Below the pieces are notes generated by a model. The model was not told the origin of the DNA. It ran no database searches and was given only the letters and a program-made list of their open reading frames with translations. Of a stretch of DNA of 32,341 nt, positions 1 through 7,737 are shown one piece after another. Each line of letters starts with the position of its first letter. The first letter of the stretch is position 1. Where the stretch lies: NCBI GenBank assembly GCA_021794475.1, contig JAJYQS010000111.1:1-32341 (forward strand), in the 5' to 3' direction. The DNA is from a bacterium. Lineage in GTDB: Bacteria; SZUA-79; Acidulodesulfobacterales; Acidulodesulfobacteraceae. The translations under genes were made by a program, and so were the position numbers.

Positions 1-17
1 AGAAATATAAGATTTTT

Positions 18-281
18 TTATCCGAACAATTGGGAATGGGTTCCGATATCTATAAGCCGTAGCTCGTCTTCTATAATTTGATAAATCAAAAGAAGGTCAT
101 TTTTTATATGGCATTCACGGCAATGGCTGAAACCGCCGGTTAATTTATGGTCATTGAATTTTATATCGAGAGGTTTTTGGTTTAATAAAGTTCCTATAAT
201 AATCTCTATTATTTTCTCATCTAAACCGGATATTCTGGTTTTATAATGTTTTTTAAAAACTTTTGTTTGATAAACCTTCAC
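18..281 (-). CDS. yafQ: YafQ-family (RelE superfamily) mRNA interferase toxin
   Basis: Small basic protein of 87 residues, the usual size for a YafQ/RelE-type ribosome-dependent endoribonuclease that cleaves mRNA in the A site. Seen: a DHKLTGG segment near residue 44, RECHIKNDLLLIY at 55-67 and a C-terminal GTHSQLFG. By motif alignment from memory, His58, Asp62, His82 and Phe86 occupy the catalytic positions of E. coli YafQ. The start codon is GTG, and it overlaps the stop of the upstream antitoxin as GTGA, so the two genes are translationally coupled. It shares the antitoxin promoter at 602-630. The pair sits at the end of a probable integrated-element remnant next to tRNA-Val. Family assignment is strong; activity is inferred. 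Confidence 0.9.
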   Translation of the reverse strand: MKVYQTKVFKKHYKTRISGLDEKIIEIIIGTLLNQKPLDIKFNDHKLTGGFSHCRECHIKNDLLLIYQIIEDELRLIDIGTHSQLFG

Positions 282-562
282 GATCTTAATTCTTTCATTA
301 TGTCGGTTAAATTATCTCCGCAATAAATTAAATCTCCGTTTTCGGCTTCTTTTATTGCTTTTATCGTTTCTTTGTTGGGTATTTCAAGCTCGAACGGAAG
401 TTTTTTATCCATTACTACCTTGGCAAGAAACATATTAATGCCGTCGCTTAAGGTAAGATTATATTTCTTAAAGAATTCTTTGGCAAAATCCCTGTTATTT
501 TTATTTAGCTTTATGCTTGTGGATATCCTTTTTTCACTTTGTTTTACGGTTAATGCTTTCAT
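278..562 (-). CDS. dinJ: RelB/DinJ-family antitoxin
   Basis: 94-residue partner of the downstream YafQ-type toxin. The N-terminal half (about residues 12-55) reads as a ribbon-helix-helix DNA-binding domain, with a short strand (RISTSIKLN) followed by two helices and the LTLSDGINMFL segment typical of DinJ/RelB. LPFELEIPNKETI (about 55-67) is the family hallmark of the linker before the toxin-wrapping C-terminus. The ATG is preceded by an AGAGG ribosome-binding site about 10 nt upstream. The antitoxin is expected to neutralise the toxin and, alone or with it, repress the shared promoter; a perfect 16-bp palindrome overlaps the -35 box (625-640). It overlaps the toxin start by 4 nt. Confidence 0.9.
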   Translation of the reverse strand: MKALTVKQSEKRISTSIKLNKNNRDFAKEFFKKYNLTLSDGINMFLAKVVMDKKLPFELEIPNKETIKAIKEAENGDLIYCGDNLTDIMKELRS

Positions 563-601
563 AGTTTATATACCTCTATATATGTTTATATGTTTTCTAT
601 T

Positions 602-640
602 ATTATAACACTAAAGTATTACTGAATCAAATATTTGATT
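602..640 (-). promoter_or_regulatory. Toxin-antitoxin promoter with palindromic operator
   Basis: On the minus strand a TTGATT -35 box (625-630) and TATAAT -10 box (602-607) are separated by exactly 17 bp, about 40 bp upstream of the antitoxin ATG. The perfect 16-bp palindrome AATCAAATATTTGATT (625-640) includes the -35 box. That is the expected layout for autorepression by a ribbon-helix-helix antitoxin. Promoter geometry and palindrome are seen directly; operator function is inferred. Confidence 0.65.
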
Positions 641-690
641 AAAAATTGATAAAAATACCATTACTTATTATTCCATACATCGTTAACCGC

Positions 691-777
691 CTAACGTAAG
701 GTCTCCGGTACTAAATGGCTATATCCATAAACGGCGTAATGCCATATTTTCCCGCGCAGCCTTATTTTATCTGACAT
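691..777 (-). pseudogene. Possible tyrosine-integrase N-terminal remnant
   Basis: A 28-codon reading frame begins with ATG after a GAGAGCAAGA purine-rich site and ends at TAG. Its core, RLRGKIWHYAVYG, resembles the first strands of the arm-binding domain of tyrosine recombinases (R-G-x-x-W-x-Y-x-x-x-x-G pattern). It lies about 130 bp beyond the 3' end of tRNA-Val and reads away from it, which is the usual position of an integrase gene in a tRNA-inserted island. No continuation of the protein was found in the next 60 bp in other frames. The match is short, so a chance ORF remains possible. Confidence 0.42.
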
Positions 778-793
778 TCTTGCTCTCTTTCCA

Positions 794-833
794 TTGTGAC
801 GGATTTGTGACAGATTTTAAGAAAATTTGTGCC
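794..833. repeat. Three iterons TTGTGAC/TTGTGAC/TTGTGCC
   Basis: On the plus strand TTGTGAC occurs at 794-800 and 805-811 and TTGTGCC at 827-833. The starts are therefore 11 and 22 bp apart, on the same face of the helix. They sit immediately upstream of the integrase-like fragment and between it and the tRNA, where arm-type integrase sites or autoregulatory operators would lie. The repeats are seen; the role is inferred. Confidence 0.4.
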
Positions 834-907
834 ATTTATGACGATTTTAGCAAGTTTAGTGCGGAATATCAAGAGGCTTGAAAGTGCTTATTTACTGCGT
901 CTTTGAA

Positions 908-984
908 TGGTAGGCGGAGCAGGGTTCGAACCTGCGACCCCCGGCTTGTAAAGCCGATGCTCTAACCGGCTGAGCTATCCGCCC
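908..984 (-). tRNA. tRNA-Val (anticodon TAC)
   Basis: The reverse complement folds as a complete cloverleaf. The acceptor arm is GGGCGGA paired with TCCGCCT, the D arm contains AGCTCAGCCGGTTAGAGC, the anticodon stem is TCGGC/GCCGG around loop TTTACAA (anticodon TAC), and the T arm contains GGTTCGAACC. The 3' ACCA is encoded. The first acceptor pair is G-U. Its 3' end faces the probable integrated-element remnant to the left, making it a candidate attachment site. Confidence 0.96.
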
Positions 985-1142
985 ATATTTATTTTTATTC
1001 ATCTAAACAACAGCAATCTACGCAACGGCAAACTACCCGCCGCTACAAACACAACTTATTTTAATCCGTGACAACCAGTTTGTTTATAAGGAAATTAGTT
1101 GTTACGCCACATCAGTTTCTAAAGATACGATTTTTTTTATTG

Positions 1143-1181
1143 GAAAACAAACCCTCGTTCTTTTCACAAAGAATCGAGGGT
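1143..1181 (-). terminator. Intrinsic terminator after the HU gene
   Basis: In minus-strand sense, ACCCTCG (1175-1181) pairs with CGAGGGT (1151-1157), with an inner TCTTT/AAAGA extension. The hairpin is followed by TTTGTTTT. It lies about 65 bp beyond the HU stop codon and would end that transcript before tRNA-Val. Confidence 0.8.
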
Positions 1182-1247
1182 CAAATTATGTAAGTAAACT
1201 AAACCATATTGATTACTTTACTATATATGATTTAACTTGTTTTACGA

Positions 1248-1529
1248 TTATTTTCCGGCATTAACAGCTTCTTTAAAGGTCTTGCCGGGTTTAAACTTAG
1301 GAGACTTAGATGCTTTTATCTGAATCTCTTTACCGGTTTGCGGATTTCTGCCTTTTCTTGCGGCGCGTTTAACAACTTCAAAAGTTCCAAATCCGACCAA
1401 TCTGACGCTATCACCTTTTTTAAGCGCAGCAACAACAGACTCGACTGCTGCATTTAATGCCTTTTCACTGTCAGCTTTAGTAAGTTTAGATGATTTCGCA
1501 ATTGCATCTACTAACTCAGCTTTTGTCAT
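1248..1529 (-). CDS. hup: HU-family nucleoid protein
   Basis: 93-residue histone-like DNA-binding protein, the normal HU length. It starts MTKAELVDAIA and contains VGFGTFEVVKRAARKGRNPQTG (about residues 45-66), the family signature leading into the DNA-intercalating beta arm. It ends in a basic KFKPGKTFKEAVN helix. An HU dimer bends and compacts DNA; HU rather than IHF is preferred because it is a single gene with an HU-type N-terminus. A strong GGAGGA ribosome-binding site precedes the ATG. It has its own promoter (1640-1668) and terminator (1143-1181), so it is probably monocistronic despite lying just downstream of clpX. In many proteobacteria lon lies between clpX and hup; here it is absent. 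Confidence 0.97.
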   Translation of the reverse strand: MTKAELVDAIAKSSKLTKADSEKALNAAVESVVAALKKGDSVRLVGFGTFEVVKRAARKGRNPQTGKEIQIKASKSPKFKPGKTFKEAVNAGK

Positions 1530-1639
1530 AAAATTCCTCCTTCATAATTTAGAAAAAATTGATTTACTTAATTTTACGTTCATACTGAAGTTATTTTCTT
1601 TAAACGCTTCAACGTCAGCACTTAACAAACTATTATTAA

Positions 1640-1668
1640 TATATATATGTTTATTGTAAATATGTCAA
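1640..1668 (-). promoter_or_regulatory. Sigma-70-type promoter of hup
   Basis: Consensus TTGACA (1663-1668) is 17 bp from TATATA (1640-1645) on the minus strand, giving a leader of about 100 nt before the HU start. A second weak TATTAAT lies just downstream. Confidence 0.7.
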
Positions 1669-1905
1669 TAAAAATCTTTGTTCTTATGAAATTTTTTATT
1701 AAACTTAATACAATATGCTGTATATAACTACGTATATTATAACTATTTATAACTGCAGATATTAAATATTATATATTATTTATATACTATATATAACTGA
1801 ATATATTAACTATTATACATATAGCTGCATATAGTATATAAAGCAAATATACTATATAAACACTACTTAATTGACACATCATTATAATTTATAGTTTGAT
1901 TCCTC
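1669..1905. repeat. AT-rich spacer with TATATAACT-like repeats
   Basis: The spacer between clpX and the hup promoter contains no ORF of note. It is almost entirely A/T, with irregular repetitions of TATATAACT, ACTATATA and CATATAGC spaced roughly 10-20 bp apart. No clear terminator for clpX was found. It could be curved DNA; no other function is visible. Confidence 0.45.
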
Positions 1906-3246
1906 TCAGTTGGAACTCGACCCTGTTTTACCGGGCGAATCCATATCTTTTTCGTAAAGAATAATCGGCATGGAGTTATTTAATATTACATCGTCATTAA
2001 TTACGCATTCTTTAATAGTAGAGTCGGTCGGGATTTCATACATTATATCAAGCATGATAGATTCGAGAATAGCTCTTAATCCTCTTGCTCCTGAACCATG
2101 TGTAATTGCCTGCTTAGTAATTTCTTTAATAGCCGAATCGGTAAATTTAAGCTTAACATTTTCCATATCAAATAGTTTCTGATATTGCTTGATTAAAGCA
2201 TTTTTAGGTTTAGTTAAAATTTCTATCAGCGCTTTTTCATCAAGTTCTTCTAATGCTGCTATAACAGGAAGTCTGCCTATAAATTCCGGAATAAGTCCAA
2301 ATTTAAGAAGGTCTCTTGCCTCTACTTTCTTAATAATATCATAAGAATGCGTTTGCTGTTTTTCTCTTTTAATATTTGCGGTGAACCCTATCGGCTGAGA
2401 ATTCATTCTTGTTTCTATTAATTTATCAAGACCGGTAAAAGCACCCCCGCATATAAAAAGAATATTAGTTGTGTCTATCCTTAAAAACTCTTGATGAGGA
2501 TGTTTCCTTCCGCCTTTTGGCGGCACATTGGCAACCGTGCCTTCTATAATTTTTAAAAGAGCCTGCTGAACGCCTTCTCCTGAAACGTCTCTTGTAATAG
2601 AAACATTATCGGATTTTTTTGCTATTTTATCTATTTCATCAATATATATTATACCTTTTTGAGCCTTTTCAACATCATAATCGGCATTTTGAAGCAGCGA
2701 TAAAATAATACTCTCCACATCCTCGCCGACATAGCCGGCTTCTGTTAAACTCGTTGCATCGGCAATAGCGAAAGGGAGTTCAAACATTCTCGCAAGTGTT
2801 TCTGCTAATAATGTTTTACCGCTTCCGGTAGGACCTATAAGAAGAATATTGCTTTTTTGCATTTCCACATCATGAAAAGGATTTTTGTCTTTCGATTCTT
2901 TTAACCCTTTATTTTTTTTTAAAGCTGCATTATATTCAATTCTTTTATAATGATTGTATACTGCAACGGAAAGTATCTTCTTAGCTTTTTCCTGACCTAT
3001 TACATACTGGTCTAAAAAATCTTTAATTTCTGCCGGTTTGTAAATCCGCTCTTTATCTTTCAATTTTAATTCCGCAGCCTCAGGAATTTCTTCTGAAATG
3101 ATATCATTACATAGCTCTATACATTCATCGCATATATAAACTGACGGACCTGCTATGAGTTTTTTGACTTCATCCTGTGATTTTCCGCAGAAAGAACAGT
3201 ATAGCTCTCTGCCGCTGCTGTCATCATTATTATTTTTCTTAGCCAT
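1906..3246 (-). CDS. clpX: ATP-dependent Clp protease ATP-binding subunit ClpX
   Basis: AAA+ unfoldase of 446 residues that feeds substrates to ClpP. Seen: an N-terminal zinc-binding domain with Cys17, Cys20, Cys39 and Cys42; Walker A GPTGSGKT (138-145); pore loop GYVG (171-174); Walker B IIYIDEID (199-206); an RKH pore element ([10 protein letters not shown]); and an IGF ClpP-docking loop (SQPIGF). It is slightly longer than the usual 410-430 residues because of a Lys-rich stretch at about 107-128 and a polar C-terminal tail. The start is supported by AGAGGT about 8 nt upstream, which lies directly after the clpP stop. The genes are only 13 bp apart, so they should be co-transcribed. Confidence 0.98.
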   Translation of the reverse strand: MAKKNNNDDSSGRELYCSFCGKSQDEVKKLIAGPSVYICDECIELCNDIISEEIPEAAELKLKDKERIYKPAEIKDFLDQYVIGQEKAKKILSVAVYNHYKRIEYNAALKKNKGLKESKDKNPFHDVEMQKSNILLIGPTGSGKTLLAETLARMFELPFAIADATSLTEAGYVGEDVESIILSLLQNADYDVEKAQKGIIYIDEIDKIAKKSDNVSITRDVSGEGVQQALLKIIEGTVANVPPKGGRKHPHQEFLRIDTTNILFICGGAFTGLDKLIETRMNSQPIGFTANIKREKQQTHSYDIIKKVEARDLLKFGLIPEFIGRLPVIAALEELDEKALIEILTKPKNALIKQYQKLFDMENVKLKFTDSAIKEITKQAITHGSGARGLRAILESIMLDIMYEIPTDSTIKECVINDDVILNNSMPIILYEKDMDSPGKTGSSSN

Positions 3247-3259
3247 TTTAATTACCTCT

Positions 3260-3877
3260 TTATTTTTTATCTTTACTATTTATTTCTTTATCTGCATCCT
3301 TTTTCTCAACCACTTTGTCTATAATACCGTATTCGACGCTTTGAGCTCCGCTCATATAAAAATCTCTTTCTGCATCATCCTTAATTTTTTCAATAGACTG
3401 CGATGTATGAAAAGATAAAATTGAATTTAATTCTTCTCTCATTCTTAAAATTTCACGCGCCTGTATATCGATATCCGTAGCTTGACCTTGAAATCCTCCT
3501 GACGGCTGGTGAATCATTATCCTTGAATGAGGCAGCGCAAACCTTTTTCCTTTCGTCCCCGCAGCTAGTAATACCGCTCCCATACTTGCGGCTTGCCCCA
3601 TGCAAAGAGTCGAAACATCCGGTCTTATATATTGCATCGTATCATAAATAGCAAGCCCCGAAGTTATAACGCCTCCAGGCGAATTAATATAAATACTTAT
3701 ATCTTTCTCCGGGTCTTCCGATTCTAAAAATAAAAGCTGAGCTATTATAAGATTTGCGAATGTATCGTCAATTGCTTCGCCTATAAAAATAATCCTATCC
3801 TTTAATAACCGCGAATATATATCGTAAGCTCTTTCACCTCTGTGTGTCTGTTCAACGACCATCGGGATTAATGACAT
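3260..3877 (-). CDS. clpP: ATP-dependent Clp protease proteolytic subunit ClpP
   Basis: Serine peptidase of 205 residues forming the ClpXP barrel. The catalytic triad is visible: Ser98 in [11 protein letters not shown], His123 in MIHQPSGG and Asp172 in the RDFYMS segment. The N-terminal [22 protein letters not shown] is the standard mature start, and no long propeptide is present. The C-terminus is lysine-rich. AGGAG lies 8-9 nt before the ATG. It lies between tig and clpX in the conserved order and has a possible promoter of its own at 3945-3972. Confidence 0.98.
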   Translation of the reverse strand: MSLIPMVVEQTHRGERAYDIYSRLLKDRIIFIGEAIDDTFANLIIAQLLFLESEDPEKDISIYINSPGGVITSGLAIYDTMQYIRPDVSTLCMGQAASMGAVLLAAGTKGKRFALPHSRIMIHQPSGGFQGQATDIDIQAREILRMREELNSILSFHTSQSIEKIKDDAERDFYMSGAQSVEYGIIDKVVEKKDADKEINSKDKK

Positions 3878-3944
3878 ATTTAGTTTCTCCTGATTTCTTA
3901 ATTAATTTCTTAATTGATATTATTTCTTTTATAACTATTCATTT

Positions 3945-3972
3945 TATATATTACTCTTAATAGCTGCGGCAA
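3945..3972 (-). promoter_or_regulatory. Possible clpP promoter
   Basis: TTGCCG (3967-3972) and TATATA (3945-3950) are spaced by 16 bp on the minus strand, about 70 bp before the clpP start and within the tig-clpP spacer. This would allow clpPX expression apart from tig. The match is moderate in a very AT-rich region. Confidence 0.35.
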
Positions 3973-4038
3973 AAGGTGTCCTGATTTGGATTGACGTCCG
4001 TCTCCAATTTCTCACAATTTACCACTCATTTATCTATA

Positions 4039-5316
4039 TTATACATAAGATATCTTATTTGCAATAATAAAATTATATATTTTTTCTTCAAGCAAGTGAT
4101 TTTTGAGATTTTCATAATTCTCTTTATCATTTGCATATAGTTTTTTGATTTCTTCAAATTCTAAACCTGACTCTTTAGACGTCTGGCGGTAAAAATCTTC
4201 TATGTCTTTATCGCCGACTTCAATTTTTTCAAACTTTCCTATATTTTCTATTAAAAGATAGGACATAATATCTTTTTTTGCCATAACTTTCAGTATATTA
4301 AACATATCCTGTTTTTGCTTATCCGTCATTGAAGTGTTTTTATATTTTTCATCCTTCATTAAGTTGTCAAATCTGGCTCTTGCATCCTGCTCAATCATAC
4401 TTTCGGGTATTTCTACCGGATTATTTTTAATCAATTCTTTGGTTATTGCTTCAGTGAGCGTTTGTTTCTGTTTTTTATCTTCGTAAGCTTCCAGTTCATC
4501 TCTTAATTTTTTCTTAAAATCTTCTACGCTTTCAAAATCTCCAAAATTTTTAAGTATATCTTCGTTTAAAACCGGCATAATCTTCTTTTCAATATTTTTA
4601 ATTACGCCTTTTATGGTAACATCTTTTTCTTTATCCGCAAATTCAAAGCTGTCGCCTATTTTTTTACCGTTAAACGACGACTCTAAGTCCTTATCCGAAG
4701 TACCGGAATTGATATTTAACGTATAATCTTTTGCGCTGTCGATAGTATTGTTTTCAGAATCTACGGTAACATAATCTATATGGACAAAATATCTGTCGTG
4801 TTCGTTAATAGTTTCATCAGGGTTTAATTTAACCGGTTCAGACATTCTTTCAAGCAGGTAGTTAATTTCATCTTCTAAAACCGCTTCCGTAATTTCTCTT
4901 TTTTCAATTTTTTTAATTTTCAAATCTAAATTAACGCTTGATATATTCGGGAGAACTTCAAATCCTATTTCATAAGTATCTGCCGATAATTCTCTGTCGA
5001 CGGATGGATTGCCTGCCAGCATAATATTTTTGTCGCTCACTAACTTTTTAAAGTCATCATTCAGCACATCCATTTTAGCTTCTTCTAACAGTTCTGCTTC
5101 ATGAAACTTTTTAATTACGGAAATTGGAGCTTTGCCGGGTCTGAAACCTTTTATATTCGCTTTTTTAGCAACTTCTTTTAATTTTGATTCAAGAAGACTG
5201 TTGACTTTTTCAATATCTATCTGTATTTTTACTTTTCTTTTGATAGGAGAAATTTCTTGCACTACAAGTAAATCTTTGTTCTGCGCTATATCGACATTTC
5301 CTGCGTTTTCTTCCAC
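4039..5316 (-). CDS. tig: Trigger factor, ribosome-associated chaperone
   Basis: 425 residues, the normal trigger-factor length. Three domains can be placed. The first is an N-terminal ribosome-binding domain (about 17-130) with the docking signature GFRPGKAP near residue 57. The second is an FKBP-like PPIase domain (about 165-245, starting DRYFVHIDYV) that is rather divergent. The third is a long helical chaperone domain to the C-terminus. It shields nascent chains at the ribosome exit. The start codon is GTG, chosen because GGAGG stands 8 nt upstream, and the protein carries about 16 residues before the conserved domain. It lies upstream of clpP-clpX in the classical order. The unusual spacer upstream (5371-5580) is a 10-bp repeat array. 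Confidence 0.96.
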   Translation of the reverse strand: MEENAGNVDIAQNKDLLVVQEISPIKRKVKIQIDIEKVNSLLESKLKEVAKKANIKGFRPGKAPISVIKKFHEAELLEEAKMDVLNDDFKKLVSDKNIMLAGNPSVDRELSADTYEIGFEVLPNISSVNLDLKIKKIEKREITEAVLEDEINYLLERMSEPVKLNPDETINEHDRYFVHIDYVTVDSENNTIDSAKDYTLNINSGTSDKDLESSFNGKKIGDSFEFADKEKDVTIKGVIKNIEKKIMPVLNEDILKNFGDFESVEDFKKKLRDELEAYEDKKQKQTLTEAITKELIKNNPVEIPESMIEQDARARFDNLMKDEKYKNTSMTDKQKQDMFNILKVMAKKDIMSYLLIENIGKFEKIEVGDKDIEDFYRQTSKESGLEFEEIKKLYANDKENYENLKNHLLEEKIYNFIIANKISYV

Positions 5317-5370
5317 TATTGAAACCTCCGGATAGTTATTCTTCGTTTAAATATACTTACTTATATTATA

Positions 5371-5580
5371 AGTTATAGCTAGTTGTACTTAATTGTACTT
5401 ATTTGTATTTAGTTAAATTTATTTGTATTTAGTTATATATAGTTATACTTAATTAAATTTAATTGTATTTATTTATACTTATTTGTACTAAGTTATATTT
5501 ACTTATCTTGCGTACGCTTATTTCTGCTTATTTTTATTTATTTAGTTATATTTATTTATATTACGCTTATTTATGCTTAT
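5371..5580. repeat. 10-bp-register degenerate tandem repeat between thrS and tig
   Basis: From 5371 to about 5510, fourteen successive 10-mers fit A-[AGT]-TT-[AG]-[AT]-A-[CT]-TT without a register slip. Examples are AGTTGTACTT, AATTGTACTT, ATTTGTATTT and AGTTATACTT. From about 5521 to 5580 the pattern continues as units containing CTTATT or TTTATT. Exact copies of ATTTGTATTT occur at 5401 and 5421. No gene is seen in the array, which fills almost all of the spacer. Confidence 0.75.
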
Positions 5581-5582
5581 TG

Positions 5583-7547
5583 CTATCCGACAAATATCGG
5601 TCTTTTAGACAGCATATCGGCAACGTTAAGATTTCTAAAAGGCAAATCTTTGGTCTGGTCTAAAATTTCTTTAACAAGCGCATCTTTGGTCATATTTTCA
5701 GTTTTTCTATCTCGGTATCTGTTTCTGACGGATAATAAATTTGAGGTTTTTTCTTTTTCGCCTACAACCAAAATGTATGGAACCCAGTCCTCTTCCGCAA
5801 ACATAATTTTTTTACCCATGCTGAAATCTCTATCGTCAATATCAGTTCTTATTTTGTAAGAAGAAATATTTTTCATTAATTCCGCGCAATATTCCATATA
5901 TTTTTCAGAGACCGGTATAATTCTGACCTGTGTAGTACTTAACCATAGAGGTAAAACAGGAATTTCCTTTTTAAGCGCTTCTTCTAAAAGCAGATACATC
6001 CAGCGTTCGATTGTTCCGACTGAAGAATGGCAGATTGTACATCCCTCTTTTTCGCCTCTTTCATTTACAAAATTGATGCCGTATCTTTCGGCATCGATAA
6101 CATCAAGCTGGACGGTCGAAAGTTGACATGAGCCGCCGACTGAATCAATACCTTGAAATTCATGTTTTAACGCCCAGTAATGTTTCATTTTAGATAAATT
6201 TTCAATTAACGCCGGCTTTTTGGAATATCTTAAAAGGCTGACCAATTTATCTTTGTATTTGTCGTAATATTCCTTAACTATTCTGAATACTACGGCGTAC
6301 TCTATGTTAATGGCATCTGCCAGGTCGGAATACTGTCTGTAAAGTTCCTGATATTCATCAAATCCTTCTTCAATATTGCTGCAAAAACTGTGTATGTCAG
6401 GCATTGTAAATGCCCTCAGACGTCTTAACCCTGAGAGTTCTCCGCTTCTTTCATATCTGAAACTTTTTGAATATTCATAAAATCTCAAAGGCAGCTGTTT
6501 ATAGCTTATCTTTGCATCTTTAATCATAGAAAACAAACCAAAATCTCCGGCAAATCTTAACACAAATTCTTTTGTTCTGTCGAAAACAATTGACGCGGAA
6601 TCGTCTTTAACTTTTTCGTCAGGCACCATTATAGTATAATGCCTTTCATGAAAAGATTCGCCTTGTCCTTTGATATCAGGCTTGTTCCAATTATATATCA
6701 GAGGAGTTTCTATTTCCATGCATTTTAGTTTAACTAAAGCAATCTCTTCAGCCCAGTCTGAAATAAGTTTATATAGCAGAGTTCCTTTAGGATATAGTCT
6801 TAAATGCCCTGAGTCTGAATTATCTTCATGGTCGGCTATTTCAAGACGCCGCATCGCTTCGACCGAAGGAGGTTCTGCGCCTTCTTTTACCTTAAATTCC
6901 TCAAACGCTATAAATTTTTTTAAAGAAGGATATTTGTTTAATATTTCGCTGTCTAAAATATTTTTATCGTTAATATCTATTAGTATTTCACTGCCGTCCG
7001 GATTTAAAATAAAAAATTCGCTTTCTACTTCTTTTGCAATATCATCCCTATTTTTAGATTTTGCAATTTTGTTATTAGCAGCATTAACATCCGATGCCTC
7101 TGTCTTATTTCCTGAAGAAGAGATTATATGCCTTGAAGATTCGCTCAGCGGATGACCTTTGCATGCGATAGAAAAACTTTTATACCAGCCGAAAGGCGCT
7201 CGTTCTATTCGCACATACGGCAGCGCATTCTGAAGTTTATTTTTCAGTCCGTCCAATATTTTGATAGCGTCGGACGGTCTTCCCAAATCATTTGATAAGT
7301 GCGCATAAGGATATATTATAATGGTAGGAGGTTTTAGTTCGTTAAATAGTTTTTCGATTTCAATAAGAGCTAAATTAATAATTTCATCAGACTCTGAAGC
7401 ATCTGGGCTCTCTATAGTTGAAAAAACTACCAATGAATCATCAAATGTACTATTTTCATGAACACTTTCATTTATTTTCTCAGCCATCGGAGTTTTTCCG
7501 GTAAGCCCGTAGCTGAAATTATCGGCGTGAATAAGGAGTAATCTCAT
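5583..7547 (-). CDS. thrS: Threonyl-tRNA synthetase with archaeal-type editing domain
   Basis: 654-residue class II synthetase charging tRNA-Thr. Residues 1-141 (MRLLLIHADNFSY, then IIYPYAHLSNDLGRPS and FGWYKSFSIACKGHPLSE) match the D-aminoacyl-deacylase-like editing domain of archaeal ThrRS (Pfam tRNA-Thr_ED). The TGS and HxxxH editing domains of ordinary bacterial ThrRS are absent. The catalytic core begins at about 230. Motif 2 is FRYERSGELSGLRRLRAF (363-380), motif 3 is HSSVGTIERWMYLLLEE, and a C-terminal anticodon-binding domain follows. At the place of the first zinc ligand of E. coli ThrRS (Cys334), alignment by eye puts Asp335 in RFAGDFGLF. Residues 145-175 are a polar linker richer in N/K/A. 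No Shine-Dalgarno is seen before the ATG, but the start coincides exactly with the family N-terminus. It has its own promoter and a long leader. Confidence 0.95.
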   Translation of the reverse strand: MRLLLIHADNFSYGLTGKTPMAEKINESVHENSTFDDSLVVFSTIESPDASESDEIINLALIEIEKLFNELKPPTIIIYPYAHLSNDLGRPSDAIKILDGLKNKLQNALPYVRIERAPFGWYKSFSIACKGHPLSESSRHIISSSGNKTEASDVNAANNKIAKSKNRDDIAKEVESEFFILNPDGSEILIDINDKNILDSEILNKYPSLKKFIAFEEFKVKEGAEPPSVEAMRRLEIADHEDNSDSGHLRLYPKGTLLYKLISDWAEEIALVKLKCMEIETPLIYNWNKPDIKGQGESFHERHYTIMVPDEKVKDDSASIVFDRTKEFVLRFAGDFGLFSMIKDAKISYKQLPLRFYEYSKSFRYERSGELSGLRRLRAFTMPDIHSFCSNIEEGFDEYQELYRQYSDLADAINIEYAVVFRIVKEYYDKYKDKLVSLLRYSKKPALIENLSKMKHYWALKHEFQGIDSVGGSCQLSTVQLDVIDAERYGINFVNERGEKEGCTICHSSVGTIERWMYLLLEEALKKEIPVLPLWLSTTQVRIIPVSEKYMEYCAELMKNISSYKIRTDIDDRDFSMGKKIMFAEEDWVPYILVVGEKEKTSNLLSVRNRYRDRKTENMTKDALVKEILDQTKDLPFRNLNVADMLSKRPIFVG

Positions 7548-7658
7548 ATTTTTGCGTATTAATCTTTTATTATGCTGTTAAATTAGATTGAAATAAATAT
7601 AAACAAATTGGAATAAATATAAAGAATCAAACCAAGAACAATTAATATTTAATATTGC

Positions 7659-7724
7659 GCTGCCTTACACCGCTGCCCTTTCCGGCGGTGCTAAGTTCTA
7701 TAAAATATAGGCTGCCGATGCAGC
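7659..7724 (-). promoter_or_regulatory. Structured leader of thrS with alternative pairings
   Basis: In the transcript from the promoter at 7738-7766, a first hairpin GCTGC-ATCG-GCAGC (7724-7711) is followed by CACCGC...GCGGTG (7690-7668, 11-nt loop). The motif GGCAGC occurs three times (7716-7711, 7677-7672, 7664-7659) against one upstream GCTGC, so mutually exclusive foldings are possible. No T-box consensus and no other known riboswitch core was recognised. Attenuation-like control of ThrRS is an inference. Confidence 0.4.
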
Positions 7725-7737
7725 AGGTTTCATAAAT

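Noticed and set aside
3986-4007. Terminator after tig
   Set aside because: TTGGA/TCCAA with an inner GAC/GTC can pair, but the stem is short and bulged and the T-run is distant (CCTTTTGC), so it is not called.
6670-7155. 161-codon plus-strand ORF opposite thrS
   Set aside because: It is entirely antisense to a convincing synthetase gene, with no family resemblance and no ribosome-binding site.
5583-7547. Archaeal origin of the whole contig, prompted by ThrRS and Hdr genes
   Set aside because: HU, trigger factor, ClpXP, RimO, TolC and MacAB on the same sequence are bacterial, and HdrABC is also common in bacteria.
7548-7737. T-box riboswitch upstream of thrS
   Set aside because: No AGGGTGGNACCGCG-type T-box sequence or terminator/antiterminator pair with a T-run was found before the thrS start; only unclassified hairpins are present.
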